The translations under genes were made by a program, and so were the position numbers. This document shows positions 35,914 to 44,264 of a stretch of 64,000 nt of DNA, one piece after another; position 1 is the first letter of the stretch, and every line of letters starts with the position of its first letter. Source of the stretch: VAZQ01 sp963807865. GTDB lineage: Bacteria > Pseudomonadota > Alphaproteobacteria > Rhizobiales > Xanthobacteraceae. The notes under the pieces were generated by a model, which had not been told where the DNA came from, made no database searches, and saw only the letters and a list, made by a program, of their open reading frames with translations. The stretch is from positions 1-64,000 of the forward strand of contig CAWEDK010000012.1 of assembly GCA_963807865.1 (NCBI GenBank). The letters run 5' to 3'.

Positions 35914-36699
35914 TCAACGAAGATTGAAGCGGATCGGCACCGTCAGATCGATGTGCGCACCGGCCAGGTCGGGCGGCGGAGCCGGAAACGGCTGCGCACG
36001 GCGGACCAGCGCCATGGCCTCGTCGTCGAGCGCCGGCGAGCCGGAACTCGCCGCGATCCGGCTGGCGATCACCATGCCCTTGCGGTCGAGGCTGAAAAAC
36101 AACTGGACCACGCCCTGCTCGCGGCGCGACTGGGCGTCGGACGGATAGCGCTTATTGCGTTCCAGCAGCGCCGCGACCTGAATTTTCCACGTCGGCAGCG
36201 CATTCGACGGCCGCGGATAGAGCGGTCCCTGCATCGGCGCGACCGGCACAGTCGCAACTTGATCGGGGATCGCCTGCGGTGCGGTCGTTGCCGGCGCGGG
36301 CGCGCGAGGCTCGAGCCGCTGCGGCGCCTCCTGCTGAACCTCCCGAGGCGCGACCGCCATTTCGGGATTGGGCGCGGGCGGCAGTTCGGGAAGTTCCTCC
36401 TCGACGGTCTTCTGCTCGATCTTCTCCTCCGGCTTTTCCTCGACGCTCTCGGTCGGCCGGTTGGGCGAAGCGTCGGACATCACCTGTTCGGGTCCGGGGG
36501 GAAGCTCGCTGTCCAGGTGCTGTGGCGCCGCCGCGACCGGAGCGAAGTCGACCACGACGGCGGACGCCGGCAACGAAAGGTCCTCGTCGCTCCACTTGAC
36601 CATCGCGGCGCCGACCGCCGCGTGCGCACCCAGCACGACGGCGCCGCAGATCGCCCAGCGGCGGACGTCGATCCAATCCTCGGCCGCGAGCCCGATCAC
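35914..36699 (-). CDS. tonB: Energy transducer TonB
   Basis: 261 residues from a GTG at 36699. A membrane anchor (AICGAVVLGAHAAVGAAMV) is followed by a long Pro/Glu-rich spacer (EEKPEEKIEQKTVEEELPE, PAPNPEM) and a C-terminal TonB domain with YPSDAQSRREQGVVQLFFSL, SGSPALDDEAMALVRRAQPF and DLTVPIRFNLR. TonB spans the periplasm and transmits the proton-motive force from ExbBD to outer-membrane receptors. The start overlaps exbD by four bases, in an exbB-exbD-tonB operon that is divergent from a TonB-dependent receptor gene, its likely client. Intact. Confidence 0.94.
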   Translation of the reverse strand: MIGLAAEDWIDVRRWAICGAVVLGAHAAVGAAMVKWSDEDLSLPASAVVVDFAPVAAAPQHLDSELPPGPEQVMSDASPNRPTESVEEKPEEKIEQKTVEEELPELPPAPNPEMAVAPREVQQEAPQRLEPRAPAPATTAPQAIPDQVATVPVAPMQGPLYPRPSNALPTWKIQVAALLERNKRYPSDAQSRREQGVVQLFFSLDRKGMVIASRIAASSGSPALDDEAMALVRRAQPFPAPPPDLAGAHIDLTVPIRFNLR

Positions 36700-37118
36700 C
36701 GCCCGACCTTCTCGAGTCCGACCAGCGCAACCTTCAGATAGCCGGCGGCGCGCAGCAGGTTCATCACTTCCATCAGCTCGCTGTACGGCACGACCTTGTC
36801 GGCGCGCAGGAAGATACGCGTGTCCTTGTCGCCCTTCGCGATGGCTCCGATCGTTCCACCGAGCGATTCGCGCGAGACCGGATCGTTGCCGAGCGCGAGC
36901 GTGAGATCGGACTTGATGGTCAGGAACAGCGGCTTGTCGGGACGCTGCTTCTGCTCGGAGGTCGAGGCCGGCAGGTTGACCTGGATGTCGACGGTCGCGA
37001 GCGGCGCCGCCACCATGAAGATGATCAGGAGCACCAGCATCACGTCGATGAACGGCGTGACGTTGATCTCATGAACCTCGCCGAGACTATCCTCGCCGTG
37101 ATCGAGACGAACACTCAT
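36696..37118 (-). CDS. exbD: Biopolymer transport protein ExbD
   Basis: 140 residues. EINVTPFIDVMLVLLIIFMV contains the single membrane helix with its essential aspartate, after a short cytoplasmic lead. The periplasmic domain includes LFLTIKSDLTLALGN and DTRIFLRADKVVPYSELMEV, ending in LVGLEKV. ExbD forms the proton channel with ExbB that powers TonB. It lies between exbB (15 bases upstream) and tonB (overlapping by four bases). Confidence 0.95.
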   Translation of the reverse strand: MSVRLDHGEDSLGEVHEINVTPFIDVMLVLLIIFMVAAPLATVDIQVNLPASTSEQKQRPDKPLFLTIKSDLTLALGNDPVSRESLGGTIGAIAKGDKDTRIFLRADKVVPYSELMEVMNLLRAAGYLKVALVGLEKVGR

Positions 37119-37133
37119 GACGATACCTGCGAG

Positions 37134-38070
37134 TTACTCAGCCGCGGCCGACATCTTGGCCGACCGGCGGACTGGCTGCGCCGAGGCGCCCAGCGGGCGA
37201 TCGAGATCGCGGCTGACCAGCCGCAGCACTTCAGCCGAAGCATCGCCCAGCAAAGCGCGATAGGTGGCGATCTGCCGGGCGAACACATTATAGATCACCA
37301 CGGCCGGAATGGCGGCGGCAAGTCCGAACGCGGTGGCGAGCAGCGCCTCCGCGATGCCGGGCGCGACCACCGCGAGATTGGTCGTCTGCGACTTCGAGAT
37401 GCCGATGAAGCTGTTCATGATGCCCCAGACGGTTCCGGCGAGGCCGACGAACGGCGCCGTCGCGCCGATCGTTGCCAGCAGCACCGGTACCGCGGTTGAT
37501 CCGCCGGGTGAAGCCGGCTTCGAGCCGTTCGAGCCGGGAAGCCACGCGCTCCTTGATGCCGTCGGTTTCCACCACATCGGCCGAGAGACTGAGTTCGGTC
37601 GCGGCGGCCTCGACGAAGCGCCGGACTTCGGTATTGCGTTTCGCCAGCCGCTCGGCGGCTTCCGGCGTGGTCCTCGCGTGGGACAGCACCCTGAGCGCAG
37701 CCCGCACCCGCCGACGCGCCGCCATGATCTCCACCGTCTTGGCGAGCCAGATCGTCCAGGTCAGCACCGAGGCGAAGAGCAGTCCGATAAGGACCGCTTT
37801 CACCACCGGGTCGGCATTGAGGTACATGCCCCACGGCGTAAGGTCGGTCGGCCCCAAGGGACTCTGCGACGGCATCACCGGGCTGGCGGCGGGCAATTCA
37901 AGCGGCGGCGGAGGAGCCGGTGGCGGCGTCTCGGCGGCGGGCGGCGCGGTCTGCGCCCAGCTCGCAGCCGGCGAACTCAACATCGCAACCGATACGAGTC
38001 GCCAAGCCCACAGGCGCAGCCTGTCGAGGCCTCCGGTGCGCGGCCGGAAATCGGCATTCCAAAGCTTCAT
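37134..38070 (-). CDS. exbB: Biopolymer transport protein ExbB, frameshifted
   Basis: About 310 residues. The N-terminus has a signal-like segment and a Pro-rich stretch, then VVKAVLIGLLFASVLTWTIW (first helix) and AKTVEIMAARRRVRAALRVL. A break near 37495 shifts the frame; the second part reads VPVLLATIGATAPFVGLAGT, VWGIMNSFIGISKSQ and AVVAPGIAEALLATAFGLAA, the highly conserved MotA/ExbB core, ending in MSAAAE. First gene of the exbB-exbD-tonB operon, starting at the ATG at 38070 (or 38076). Everything needed for function is present apart from the single break. Confidence 0.93.
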
Positions 38071-38117
38071 ATCCACCTGGCCTCACTCACATCCACGCAA
38101 CGCGGCGGACTCTGACG

Positions 38118-38477
38118 TTACAATATAACATAGGCAAGTGCCGTTCGGGCGCGTCCGCATGTAACGATTGCAGTCATTTCGGCCGCCTGCAGTATCGTCT
38201 GAATGCACCACCATCGATCAGTCCGAATTCGCCGCCCGCGCCACCTCGCCGAGTGTGCAGTCTGCACCTGTTCGAGCGCGTCCGGCGCCAGCCGCGGATC
38301 GCGCAGCGCGGAACCGAATCGGAGCCGCGGTTGCGGCGGGTTCATCGGCGCGATCGACGACATACGACGGCGCGTGCTTTGCGGAAAACCGGGATAGACG
38401 CCCGTCGGCAACACCAGCGCCAACCCGAACCAGCGGTGGAGCGTCCAGAAAACTGTCCGGAGGCGCGAAGACGCCAT
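38118..38477 (-). pseudogene. Possible remnant of a PepSY-type membrane protein gene
   Basis: A 119-residue frame beginning MASSRLRTVFWTLHRWFGLA, which looks like the first membrane helix of a PepSY-associated transmembrane protein (typically R-x-WHxxxG/HRWxGL). That family is commonly encoded beside TonB-dependent siderophore receptors, as here. After the helix the sequence turns into Arg/Pro-rich text without further membrane segments, so the gene is truncated or decayed. It could instead be a chance frame. The rest of 38077-38750 is AT-rich and regulatory-looking. Confidence 0.35.
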
Positions 38478-38587
38478 CTGAAACCCTGCGGATGATTTTC
38501 AGGCGCGAAACGACCGATTTCAGGCAAATCGCACGCTGCTCGCCCGGCTATTACATGTATTCAGGATGCCTATCAATGTATATGTAG

Positions 38588-38607
38588 TTTAGAACTGTTA
38601 TTAGAAC
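38588..38607 (+). promoter_or_regulatory. AT-rich direct repeats upstream of the TonB-dependent receptor
   Basis: TTTAGAAC (38588-38595) and ATTAGAAC (38600-38607) are direct repeats with a 12-bp period in an AT-rich stretch (about 38560-38720) that stands out from the GC-rich surroundings. TTTAGAA resembles half of the iron-control element bound by Irr in rhizobia, but the inverted partner is not in place, so this is only a candidate iron-responsive site about 150 bp before the receptor gene. Confidence 0.3.
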
Positions 38608-38750
38608 AATTATAATTCATGTTTTTATTTTGAATCTGCTTGTTACCTATTTGCAATTGCGGACATCCGGCCCGGATGCGAGAAGAAATTCATGAATGAG
38701 ATCAAATATATAAGTCTTCTAAAGTAAATCCGAGAAAATGGGGGTGTCAG

Positions 38751-41237
38751 ATGTCGAGATATACAGGACGCAATGCGCAGCGGCTCATACAGTCGAAGGC
38801 TGGTTTCGTGAGCGTGGCGGCAATTCTTTGCCTGAGCGCGCCGGCCCGGCTGTCGGCTCAACCGGCGACGACAGGGGAACCGCCGGCCCAGCAAACCGTG
38901 CCAAGCACGCAAACGCCGGCGACCCCGGCCCAGAACGGCCAGAAGCCGGCCGCCCAATCGCCGGCAGAGCAGTCCCCCGGGAAGCCGGCTGCCCAGGCTC
39001 CCACCACGCCCTCGACACCGCTGCCGACCGTTTCGGTGACCGGCAACCAGCCGCAACGGCCCGCTCAGCGGCCCACCGCGGCGGTGCCCACCCGCCCGCA
39101 GGTCCAAGCCCCGCCGGTACAGCCGACGGAGCCGGTCGCCGCCACCGGTGCGGGCATGGGGACCCTGACATCGCCAGGTTACCAGGCGTCCACGCTCGGC
39201 GTCGGCCGGCTTGCGACGGATCTGCTGAATACCCCGCAGACCGTCAACGTCGTCACCCAGCAGATCATCCGCGAGCAGAACGCTACCACCATGCGCGACG
39301 CGTTGCGCAACGTCGCAGGCGTCACCTTCCGTGCGGGTGAAGGCGGCAATCAGGGCGACACACCCTACATCCGCGGCTTCTCGGCGCAGAACGACATCTT
39401 CCGCGATGGCGTACGTGATCCAGGCTGGTATACGCGCGACACCTTCGCGATCGATGCGGTCGAAGTCTACAAGGGACCAGCCTCGGTGCTGTTCGGCCGC
39501 GGTTCGACCGGCGGCGTGATCAACCTGATCAGCAAGACGCCGTTCGAGCGCAACGCCGTGGACACGACGCTCACCGCCAATACCGGTCCCGGCTATCGCG
39601 CCACGGTGGATGCCAACGGCAAGGTCAGCGACAACCTGTGGGGTCGCGTCGTCGCGATGGGTCAGATGTACGACATCGCCGGCCGCGATCATATCGAGCA
39701 GAACCGCTACGGCATCAACCCGTCGCTGATGTACAAGCCGAGCGACCAGACCAAGATCACGGCCTCCTACATCCTGCAGCGCGACAACAACATTCCCGAC
39801 TACGGCATCCCGTTCCTGTCACCGGCGTGGGGCGTGCCGCGCTCGGTCGCGCCGGTGCCGCGTGGCACCTGGTACGGCATCCTGAGCGGACCGACGCCGG
39901 ATACCGAAATCGTCACCGCCCAGATCGGGACGCTGAAGATCGAACACAACTTCAGCAACGACGTTAAGGTTACCAACATCACGCGGCTGAACAGCGTTGA
40001 CCGGTTACAGCGCAACGTCTTCCCGGAGCCGAACGCGACAATTCCTCCGCCGCCAAATCTGAACGCATTGTGGACGCCGAACCGCGCGCAGGTTCACGTC
40101 AAGAACACGCAGTTCGTCAATCAGACCGACGTGCTCATGAACTTCACCACGGGGTTGCTCGATCACAAGATGACGCTCGGCTACGATATCACGCGGGAAT
40201 CGCGCGACTTCGTGCGCAACAACTTCGCCGGCATGGCGCCGACGAACTTTCTCGATCCGGATCCGTGGCGCTGGGGCGGCGTCGCTGCGGGCCGCCGAGG
40301 GCCGGGCCAGATCCTGGCCGGTGCCGCGAACAATTTTGGCGTCTATATCGCCGACCAGATCAGCATCACCAAGTACTTCGATGTACTTGGAAGCATGCGC
40401 TACGACCGAGTACGCCTTCGACCAGAACGCGCCAACCGCGATCGCTGCCTTGCGGCATGTCGAGAAGGTCGACAAGTCCTCCCGAGTTGGCGCGTTGCAG
40501 CGGTGCTGCCATCCGACCGAGAAGACGAGCTTCTACGTGATGCGCGGCTCGTCGTTCAACCCGTCGGCCGACAACCTGACGATCGCCGTCACCAACTTCC
40601 TGGCGGCGCAAAGCCTGCTGGCGCATCGCGCCCGAACAGACGCGAAACGACGGAAATCGGCGCCAAGGCCGAGGTGCTGAACGGCCGCCTCACGCTGCAG
40701 AGCGCGGTGTTCAACACCGTCAAGACCAACCTGCGCGTCCCCAATCCGGCACTGCAAAACGTCACGGTCCTTGACGGCACGGTAACGGCACGGGGCTGGG
40801 AAGCGAGCGCCGCCGGCTACCTGACCGATGCCTGGCAGGTGATCACGAGCTATGCTTACACGCATGCCCGCATCACCAAGACGACGATCCCGATCCAGCT
40901 CAACGCCGAGCTGCTCAATACGCCGACCCACGCGTTCTCGATGTGGACGACGTACGATATCAGCAAGCAACTGCAGGTCGGCGCCGGCGCGTTCTATAAC
41001 GGCATGCTCTGGGGCGATATGCAGACCGCACTGCCTTACACCGTCGCCAATACGGCGCTGGTCCCGGCATGGTGGCGCTTCGACCTGATGGCGGCTTACA
41101 AGGTCACGCCGAACATCACGATGCAGTTCAACATCTATAACCTGATGGACAACGTGTACTACGAGTCCGCCTACAGCAACTGGGCGGTCCCGGCGCAGAG
41201 CCGCACGTTCGCCCTCACGTTGCGCGGGCACACCTGA
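38751..41237 (+). CDS. TonB-dependent siderophore receptor, with a shifted internal segment
   Basis: About 828 residues. After a signal peptide and a long Pro/Ala/Gln-rich linker come the TonB-box-like TVSVTG, the plug domain (LLNTPQTVNVVTQQIIREQN, MRDALRNVAGVTFRAGEGG, TPYIRGFSAQNDIFRDGVRD, VEVYKGPASVLFGRGSTGGV) and a 22-strand barrel region ending in SRTFALTLRGHT. Between about 40405 and 40650 the sequence moves to another frame and back; that frame reads EYAFDQNAP- and TSFYVMRGSSFNPSADNLTI, which is the expected barrel sequence. Catecholate-type receptors of this class are usually encoded next to PiuC-like hydroxylases, as here, and powered by TonB-ExbBD, encoded divergently. Probably iron-repressed. 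Confidence 0.93.
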   Translation: MSRYTGRNAQRLIQSKAGFVSVAAILCLSAPARLSAQPATTGEPPAQQTVPSTQTPATPAQNGQKPAAQSPAEQSPGKPAAQAPTTPSTPLPTVSVTGNQPQRPAQRPTAAVPTRPQVQAPPVQPTEPVAATGAGMGTLTSPGYQASTLGVGRLATDLLNTPQTVNVVTQQIIREQNATTMRDALRNVAGVTFRAGEGGNQGDTPYIRGFSAQNDIFRDGVRDPGWYTRDTFAIDAVEVYKGPASVLFGRGSTGGVINLISKTPFERNAVDTTLTANTGPGYRATVDANGKVSDNLWGRVVAMGQMYDIAGRDHIEQNRYGINPSLMYKPSDQTKITASYILQRDNNIPDYGIPFLSPAWGVPRSVAPVPRGTWYGILSGPTPDTEIVTAQIGTLKIEHNFSNDVKVTNITRLNSVDRLQRNVFPEPNATIPPPPNLNALWTPNRAQVHVKNTQFVNQTDVLMNFTTGLLDHKMTLGYDITRESRDFVRNNFAGMAPTNFLDPDPWRWGGVAAGRRGPGQILAGAANNFGVYIADQISITKYFDVLGSMRYDRVRLRPERANRDRCLAACREGRQVLPSWRVAAVLPSDREDELLRDARLVVQPVGRQPDDRRHQLPGGAKPAGASRPNRRETTEIGAKAEVLNGRLTLQSAVFNTVKTNLRVPNPALQNVTVLDGTVTARGWEASAAGYLTDAWQVITSYAYTHARITKTTIPIQLNAELLNTPTHAFSMWTTYDISKQLQVGAGAFYNGMLWGDMQTALPYTVANTALVPAWWRFDLMAAYKVTPNITMQFNIYNLMDNVYYESAYSNWAVPAQSRTFALTLRGHT

Positions 41238-41317
41238 GCGGGGGCATGCCCGCCTCATCACGCGCGGCGGCCGAAGCAGCGGCCGCCGCGGAGTTAGTCA
41301 CGTCGGAGTAGTGCGTT

Positions 41318-41998
41318 ATGATGATGCATATCCCGCAGGTCTTGACCCCCGAACAGGTGGCCCGGTGCCGCGAGGTGATGGAGAAGGCCTCCTGGGTCGA
41401 CGGCAAGGTCACCGCCGGCGAGCAGTCCGCCAAGGTGAAGCTCAACCTGCAACTGCCGGAGACCTCACCCGAGGCGCGCGAACTCGGCGAAATGGTGATG
41501 CAGGCGCTCGCGCGCAACGACCTGTTCTTCGCATCGGTCCTGCCCAAGCAGGTGTTTCCGCCGCTGTTCAACCGCTATGACGCCGGCATGACGTTCGGCG
41601 CCCATGTCGACAATGCGATACGCACCTATCTGAACTCGCCGCTGCAGGTGCGCACCGACGTCTCGTCGACGCTCTTCATTTCGTCACCGGACGACTATGA
41701 CGGCGGCGAGCTTGTCGTCGAGGACACCTTCGGCGTCCACAAGGTCAAGCTCCCGGCCGGCGACATGATCGTCTATCCCGGGACCAGCCTGCATAACGTC
41801 ACGCCGATCACGCGCGGCTCGCGCATCGCGTCGTTCTTCTGGACCCAGAGCCTGATCCGCGACGACGGCCGTCGCTCGCTGCTGTTCGATCTCGACATGG
41901 CGATCCGGCAGCTTGCGACCGATCATCCGGAGCACAAGAGCGTGGTGTCGTTGACCAGCGTCTATCACAACCTGCTGCGGCAATGGGCGGAGGTGTAG
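41318..41998 (+). CDS. piuC: PiuC/YbiX-type Fe(II)- and 2-oxoglutarate-dependent hydroxylase
   Basis: 226 residues of the PKHD-type hydroxylase family. The iron-binding HxD is in FGAHVDNAIR and the distal histidine in YPGTSLHNVTPITRGSR, followed by the 2-oxoglutarate-binding arginine and IASFFWTQSLIRDD. LFISSPDDYDGGELVVED is also characteristic. PiuC-like enzymes are encoded with TonB-dependent siderophore receptors and are iron-repressed in Pseudomonas; the substrate is not established. It follows the receptor gene by 80 bases. Two further ATGs lie just inside the start. A hairpin follows 36 bases after the stop. Confidence 0.92.
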   Translation: MMMHIPQVLTPEQVARCREVMEKASWVDGKVTAGEQSAKVKLNLQLPETSPEARELGEMVMQALARNDLFFASVLPKQVFPPLFNRYDAGMTFGAHVDNAIRTYLNSPLQVRTDVSSTLFISSPDDYDGGELVVEDTFGVHKVKLPAGDMIVYPGTSLHNVTPITRGSRIASFFWTQSLIRDDGRRSLLFDLDMAIRQLATDHPEHKSVVSLTSVYHNLLRQWAEV

Positions 41999-42033
41999 GC
42001 GGAAGCCTTCGGCGAAGGTGCCCCCAAAAAAGC

Positions 42034-42063
42034 GAGAACCCCGCCGGGGAGAGCGGGGTTCTC
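42034..42063 (-). terminator. Strong hairpin terminator, best oriented on the minus strand
   Basis: An 11-bp perfect stem, GAGAACCCCGC (42034-42044) with GCGGGGTTCTC (42053-42063), and an 8-base loop. Read on the minus strand it is followed by CGC and a T6 run, a classical rho-independent stop. Read on the plus strand, after piuC, it has an A6 run before it and no U tract after it. It may serve both strands, but the T run implies a minus-strand transcript coming from the 42.06-42.5 kb side. Confidence 0.7.
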
Positions 42064-42080
42064 TGTAACTAGACGACCGA

Positions 42081-42110
42081 GGGGGGGGGTCGGGGGGGAC
42101 CGGGGGTCGG
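42081..42110 (+). other. Cluster of long guanine runs
   Basis: G9 (42081-42089), G7 (42092-42098) and G5 (42102-42106) are separated by only two or three bases, with a further GG pair. The cluster is flanked by complementary TAGACGACC / GGTCGGCCGTCTA, which could fold it into one long hairpin. Such runs can form a G-quadruplex and are also error-prone to sequence. Confidence 0.6.
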
Positions 42111-42271
42111 CCGTCTAACTCGCCTGAGTAACCATTAGTCGCGCGCCCTGGGGGAAAGGTTCGAGACCGTTCAAACTTTTTCGGAGATTCTTTCCGGCGA
42201 TTTTCGGCCCGAAACGGCCGACTTTTCCGGCGACGATGAGCAAGGGGCCCAGAAACGCCACGAATTTTCGC

Positions 42272-42287
42272 TTAACTGGCCATTAAC
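42272..42287 (+). promoter_or_regulatory. CtrA-binding box upstream of the candidate sRNA
   Basis: An exact TTAA-N7-TTAAC (TTAA at 42272-42275 and 42283-42286). It lies in a gene-free region between the iron block and tRNA-Gly. About 15-30 bases downstream on the plus strand begins a structured segment that ends in a strong terminator, so the box is well placed to control a short transcript. Because the core is nearly symmetric it could also act on the minus strand. Confidence 0.6.
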
Positions 42288-42299
42288 GACTGTTGAGCC

Positions 42300-42400
42300 A
42301 GTATTGCCCAGCGGGTTGGGGAATTCACCACTCCAACCTCCATTTGCTGAGGCCGTGAACCCCGGACGGGCGAACCCCCCTGCCGGGGTTCATCCTTTTT
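42300..42400 (+). ncRNA. Candidate CtrA-controlled small RNA
   Basis: About 100 bases between a CtrA box and a rho-independent terminator, without a credible reading frame. Predicted by eye: hairpin 1 pairs GGTTGGGG with CTCCAACC (one G-U pair, 9-base loop); a short CCTC/GAGG pairing around CATTTGCT; hairpin 2 is the terminator stem. AACCTCC between the hairpins is complementary to ribosome-binding sequences, as in many alphaproteobacterial trans-acting sRNAs. The 5' end is assumed from the box position. I cannot assign it to a named family. Confidence 0.45.
42356..42400 (+). terminator. Rho-independent terminator of the candidate sRNA
   Basis: A perfect 10-bp stem, TGAACCCCGG (42356-42365) with CCGGGGTTCA (42383-42392), a 17-base loop and a following TCCTTTTT tract. 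No protein gene ends just upstream on this strand within 350 bases, so the stop implies a non-coding transcript. Confidence 0.75.
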
Positions 42401-42519
42401 GGCCGGCGCAACGCGCGGGAACCTGCCTCCTCACCGCCCTGCCCCGGCGAAGCCTGACGATCGGTCACGAGGTCACGACAAAGTCGGCGAGCGGGCAAAC
42501 GGTCCAACAGACGGCGATT

Positions 42520-42593
42520 GGAGCGGGCGAAGGGAATCGAACCCTCGTATGCAGCTTGGGAAGCTGCCGTTCTACCATTGAACTACGCCCGCG
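42520..42593 (-). tRNA. tRNA-Gly (anticodon CCC)
   Basis: A complete cloverleaf on the minus strand. Acceptor strands are GCGGGCG and CGCCCGC with discriminator T and an encoded CCA. The anticodon arm is GCAGC-TTCCCAA-GCTGC, giving anticodon CCC for GGG codons. The T arm contains GGTTCGATTCC. The D arm is TTCAATGGTAGAA. No other tRNA or rRNA lies nearby. Downstream on the same strand, some 450 bases on, is the hairpin terminator at 42034-42063. Confidence 0.97.
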
Positions 42594-42728
42594 AGCCGTC
42601 GTCACCGCACAGTAACGCGGATAGCGTCTCGGGAAAAGCATCGGGTCGCTGCGCGTTGTCCCACGCCATTTCATGTTAAATGGGGGACGCCCTCCCGTGC
42701 TCCCGGCTTGGCCCCGGTGGAGTTCCTC

Positions 42729-42969
42729 ATGTCCGACTGTTTGCATTGCGATATCAACGACCTCGTTCAGCAGCACATTGAACGCGCGGGCGCAGAAACC
42801 GTGGATGTCGCCGAGATCGCCGCCAAGATGACCGAGAGCCTGGCCGACCTGATCCTGTCGGCGGTGCCGGAGACCGAGCATGCCCGGTTCCTGGCACAGA
42901 CCATCGCCTATGCTGGGCGAAGCGATTCTGCAGAAAACCGAAGAGGGCGCATCCGACACCACCCACTGA
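42729..42969 (+). CDS. Small conserved-looking protein of unknown function, one frameshift
   Basis: About 80 residues: MSDCLHCDINDLVQQHIER, a helical middle (DVAEIAAKMTESLADLILSA) and, after a break near 42911, LGEAILQKTEEGASDTTH to the stop at 42969. The CLHC at the start is a possible metal-binding pair. Without the correction the frame reads into Arg-rich text to 42998. I recognise no domain, but helical, acidic proteins of this form look like a conserved Hyphomicrobiales family. It follows tRNA-Gly on the opposite strand. Confidence 0.6.
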
Positions 42970-43075
42970 TGGCGACCGATGCTGCCTTCGAGGAATGAAC
43001 GCTTGATCGTCCGGGGAGCGCATCCCAATTCGATCGCAGGCGCGCAGGCCTACTACCGCATTAACCCCGCGCTGC

Positions 43076-43252
43076 TCACATTCGCGGCAGGTCCTTGCTG
43101 GGCGGCACGGGGTCCTGCAATGGACGCTCATGCGGCGGCGGGTCCGCCGGCGGCTGCCGTACCGGGTCCTGGTAGGGCTGCGGGTCCTTGACCGGGGAGG
43201 TGTCGGGCTCGCCGGGCTCAGGACGATTGGGCGTGATGGGTTCTTTGGCCAT
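43076..43252 (-). CDS. Small proline-rich protein
   Basis: 58 residues, about one third proline: MAKEPITPNRPEPGEPD followed by DPxP-type repeats and ending SKDLPRM. It is soluble, acidic and probably disordered. The DP-rich repeats (KDPQPYQDPV, LQDPVPPS) give it a tandem character. It starts at the ATG at 43252 just after the alpha/beta hydrolase gene on the same strand, so the two may share a transcript. Function unknown. Confidence 0.6.
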   Translation of the reverse strand: MAKEPITPNRPEPGEPDTSPVKDPQPYQDPVRQPPADPPPHERPLQDPVPPSKDLPRM

Positions 43253-43357
43253 GCACGGCAATGCCGCGCGAACGATTGCGTTCCACGTCAGGCCAATACC
43301 CGGAAGGCCGTCGCCGCTTTGCATGTCGCCGGACGCAGCACAGCGCCATCAGCGCGT

Positions 43358-44213
43358 TCACGCGGTCGTCCGTTCGAGGAACGCCAATATCCGCGCCGAG
43401 GTCGCCTCCTCGGTCTGGCCAGCGACCGGCACATCCCAATAGTCCGCGCGCGGCAGGCATTCTTCGAGGTAGCGCGCCGCCGACGTGGCGTGTGCGGCAT
43501 CGTGTCCCGGCACGATCAGCGCCGGAATGTCCAGACGCAGCAAGTCCTCGGGCTCGGCGCCGGGCGCGGTGTCGCGGTCGAACAGGCTTTTCGCCATGCC
43601 GATGACGATCAGCTTGTAGGCGTCGACGTCCCGCTCGGCATAGGCTTCGGCGAAGGCGGCGTCGCGCTTGATCGCGGAGGCCCACGGCCCACCGCGCGGA
43701 TCGCCGCCGAACGGCTTGCCGTCCTTGCGGACGAGATCGACCACCGCCGCAAGTCCGTGCTGCTGCACGAAGGCAAGATGCTCGGCGAACCGCTGATGGC
43801 TCGAGATGCGATACTTCGCGCCGCCGACCGGCCAGAACAGCAGCATGCTCATGGTCATCTGCGGATAGGCGGCGCCGAACGCCGCCACCGGCGCAGCAGC
43901 CCATGCAGCCGCCCATGATGTGCGCGCGCTTGAAGCCGAGGTGATCGAGCAGGCCCTTGCCCTGTGCGACATAATGCGTCCAGGTCAGGCGCTCGACCCG
44001 ACCGCCGGATTGGCCGCATTCGCGCCGGTCGAACAGAATGCAGGTGTAATGTTTCGGCAGATGGTCGAGCAGCTTGATCTTGGCGTAGACACCGAGCGCC
44101 GACCACTTCTCCACCGTCGCATCGAAGCCGCCGGGCGCGTACATTAGAATCGGCGGACCCGAGCCCAGCAGCTCGTAGCGCGTCGTAATGTCGTCGACGA
44201 TTGCGGTCGGCAT
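43358..44213 (-). CDS. Alpha/beta hydrolase, frameshifted
   Basis: About 284 residues. The start MPTAIVDDITTRYELLGSG and PPILMYAPGGFDATVEKW form the first strands with the oxyanion region; HYTCILFDRRECGQSGG and HIMGGCMGC follow. The nucleophile elbow position is GGCMGCS-like, so Cys or Ser may be the nucleophile. A break near 43895 moves to VAAFGAAYPQMTMSMLLFWP, and the last part LRLDIPALIVPGHDAAHATS holds the catalytic Asp/His strands. The reaction is unknown; relatives include haloperoxidase-like and lactone hydrolases. Divergent from the DUF4344 trio. Confidence 0.82.
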
Positions 44214-44264
44214 GGCTTTCTTTCTATAATGCCGCCAACAACCTCCTCAAGCGGAGAATGCAAG

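Noticed and set aside
38588..38607. A true Irr iron-control element
   Set aside because: Only direct half-sites are present; the expected inverted TTCTAAA partner is not at the right distance. Kept as a weak candidate only.
42034..42120. tmRNA or riboswitch
   Set aside because: No tRNA-like ends, tag frame or known aptamer core; only a terminator hairpin and guanine runs are visible.
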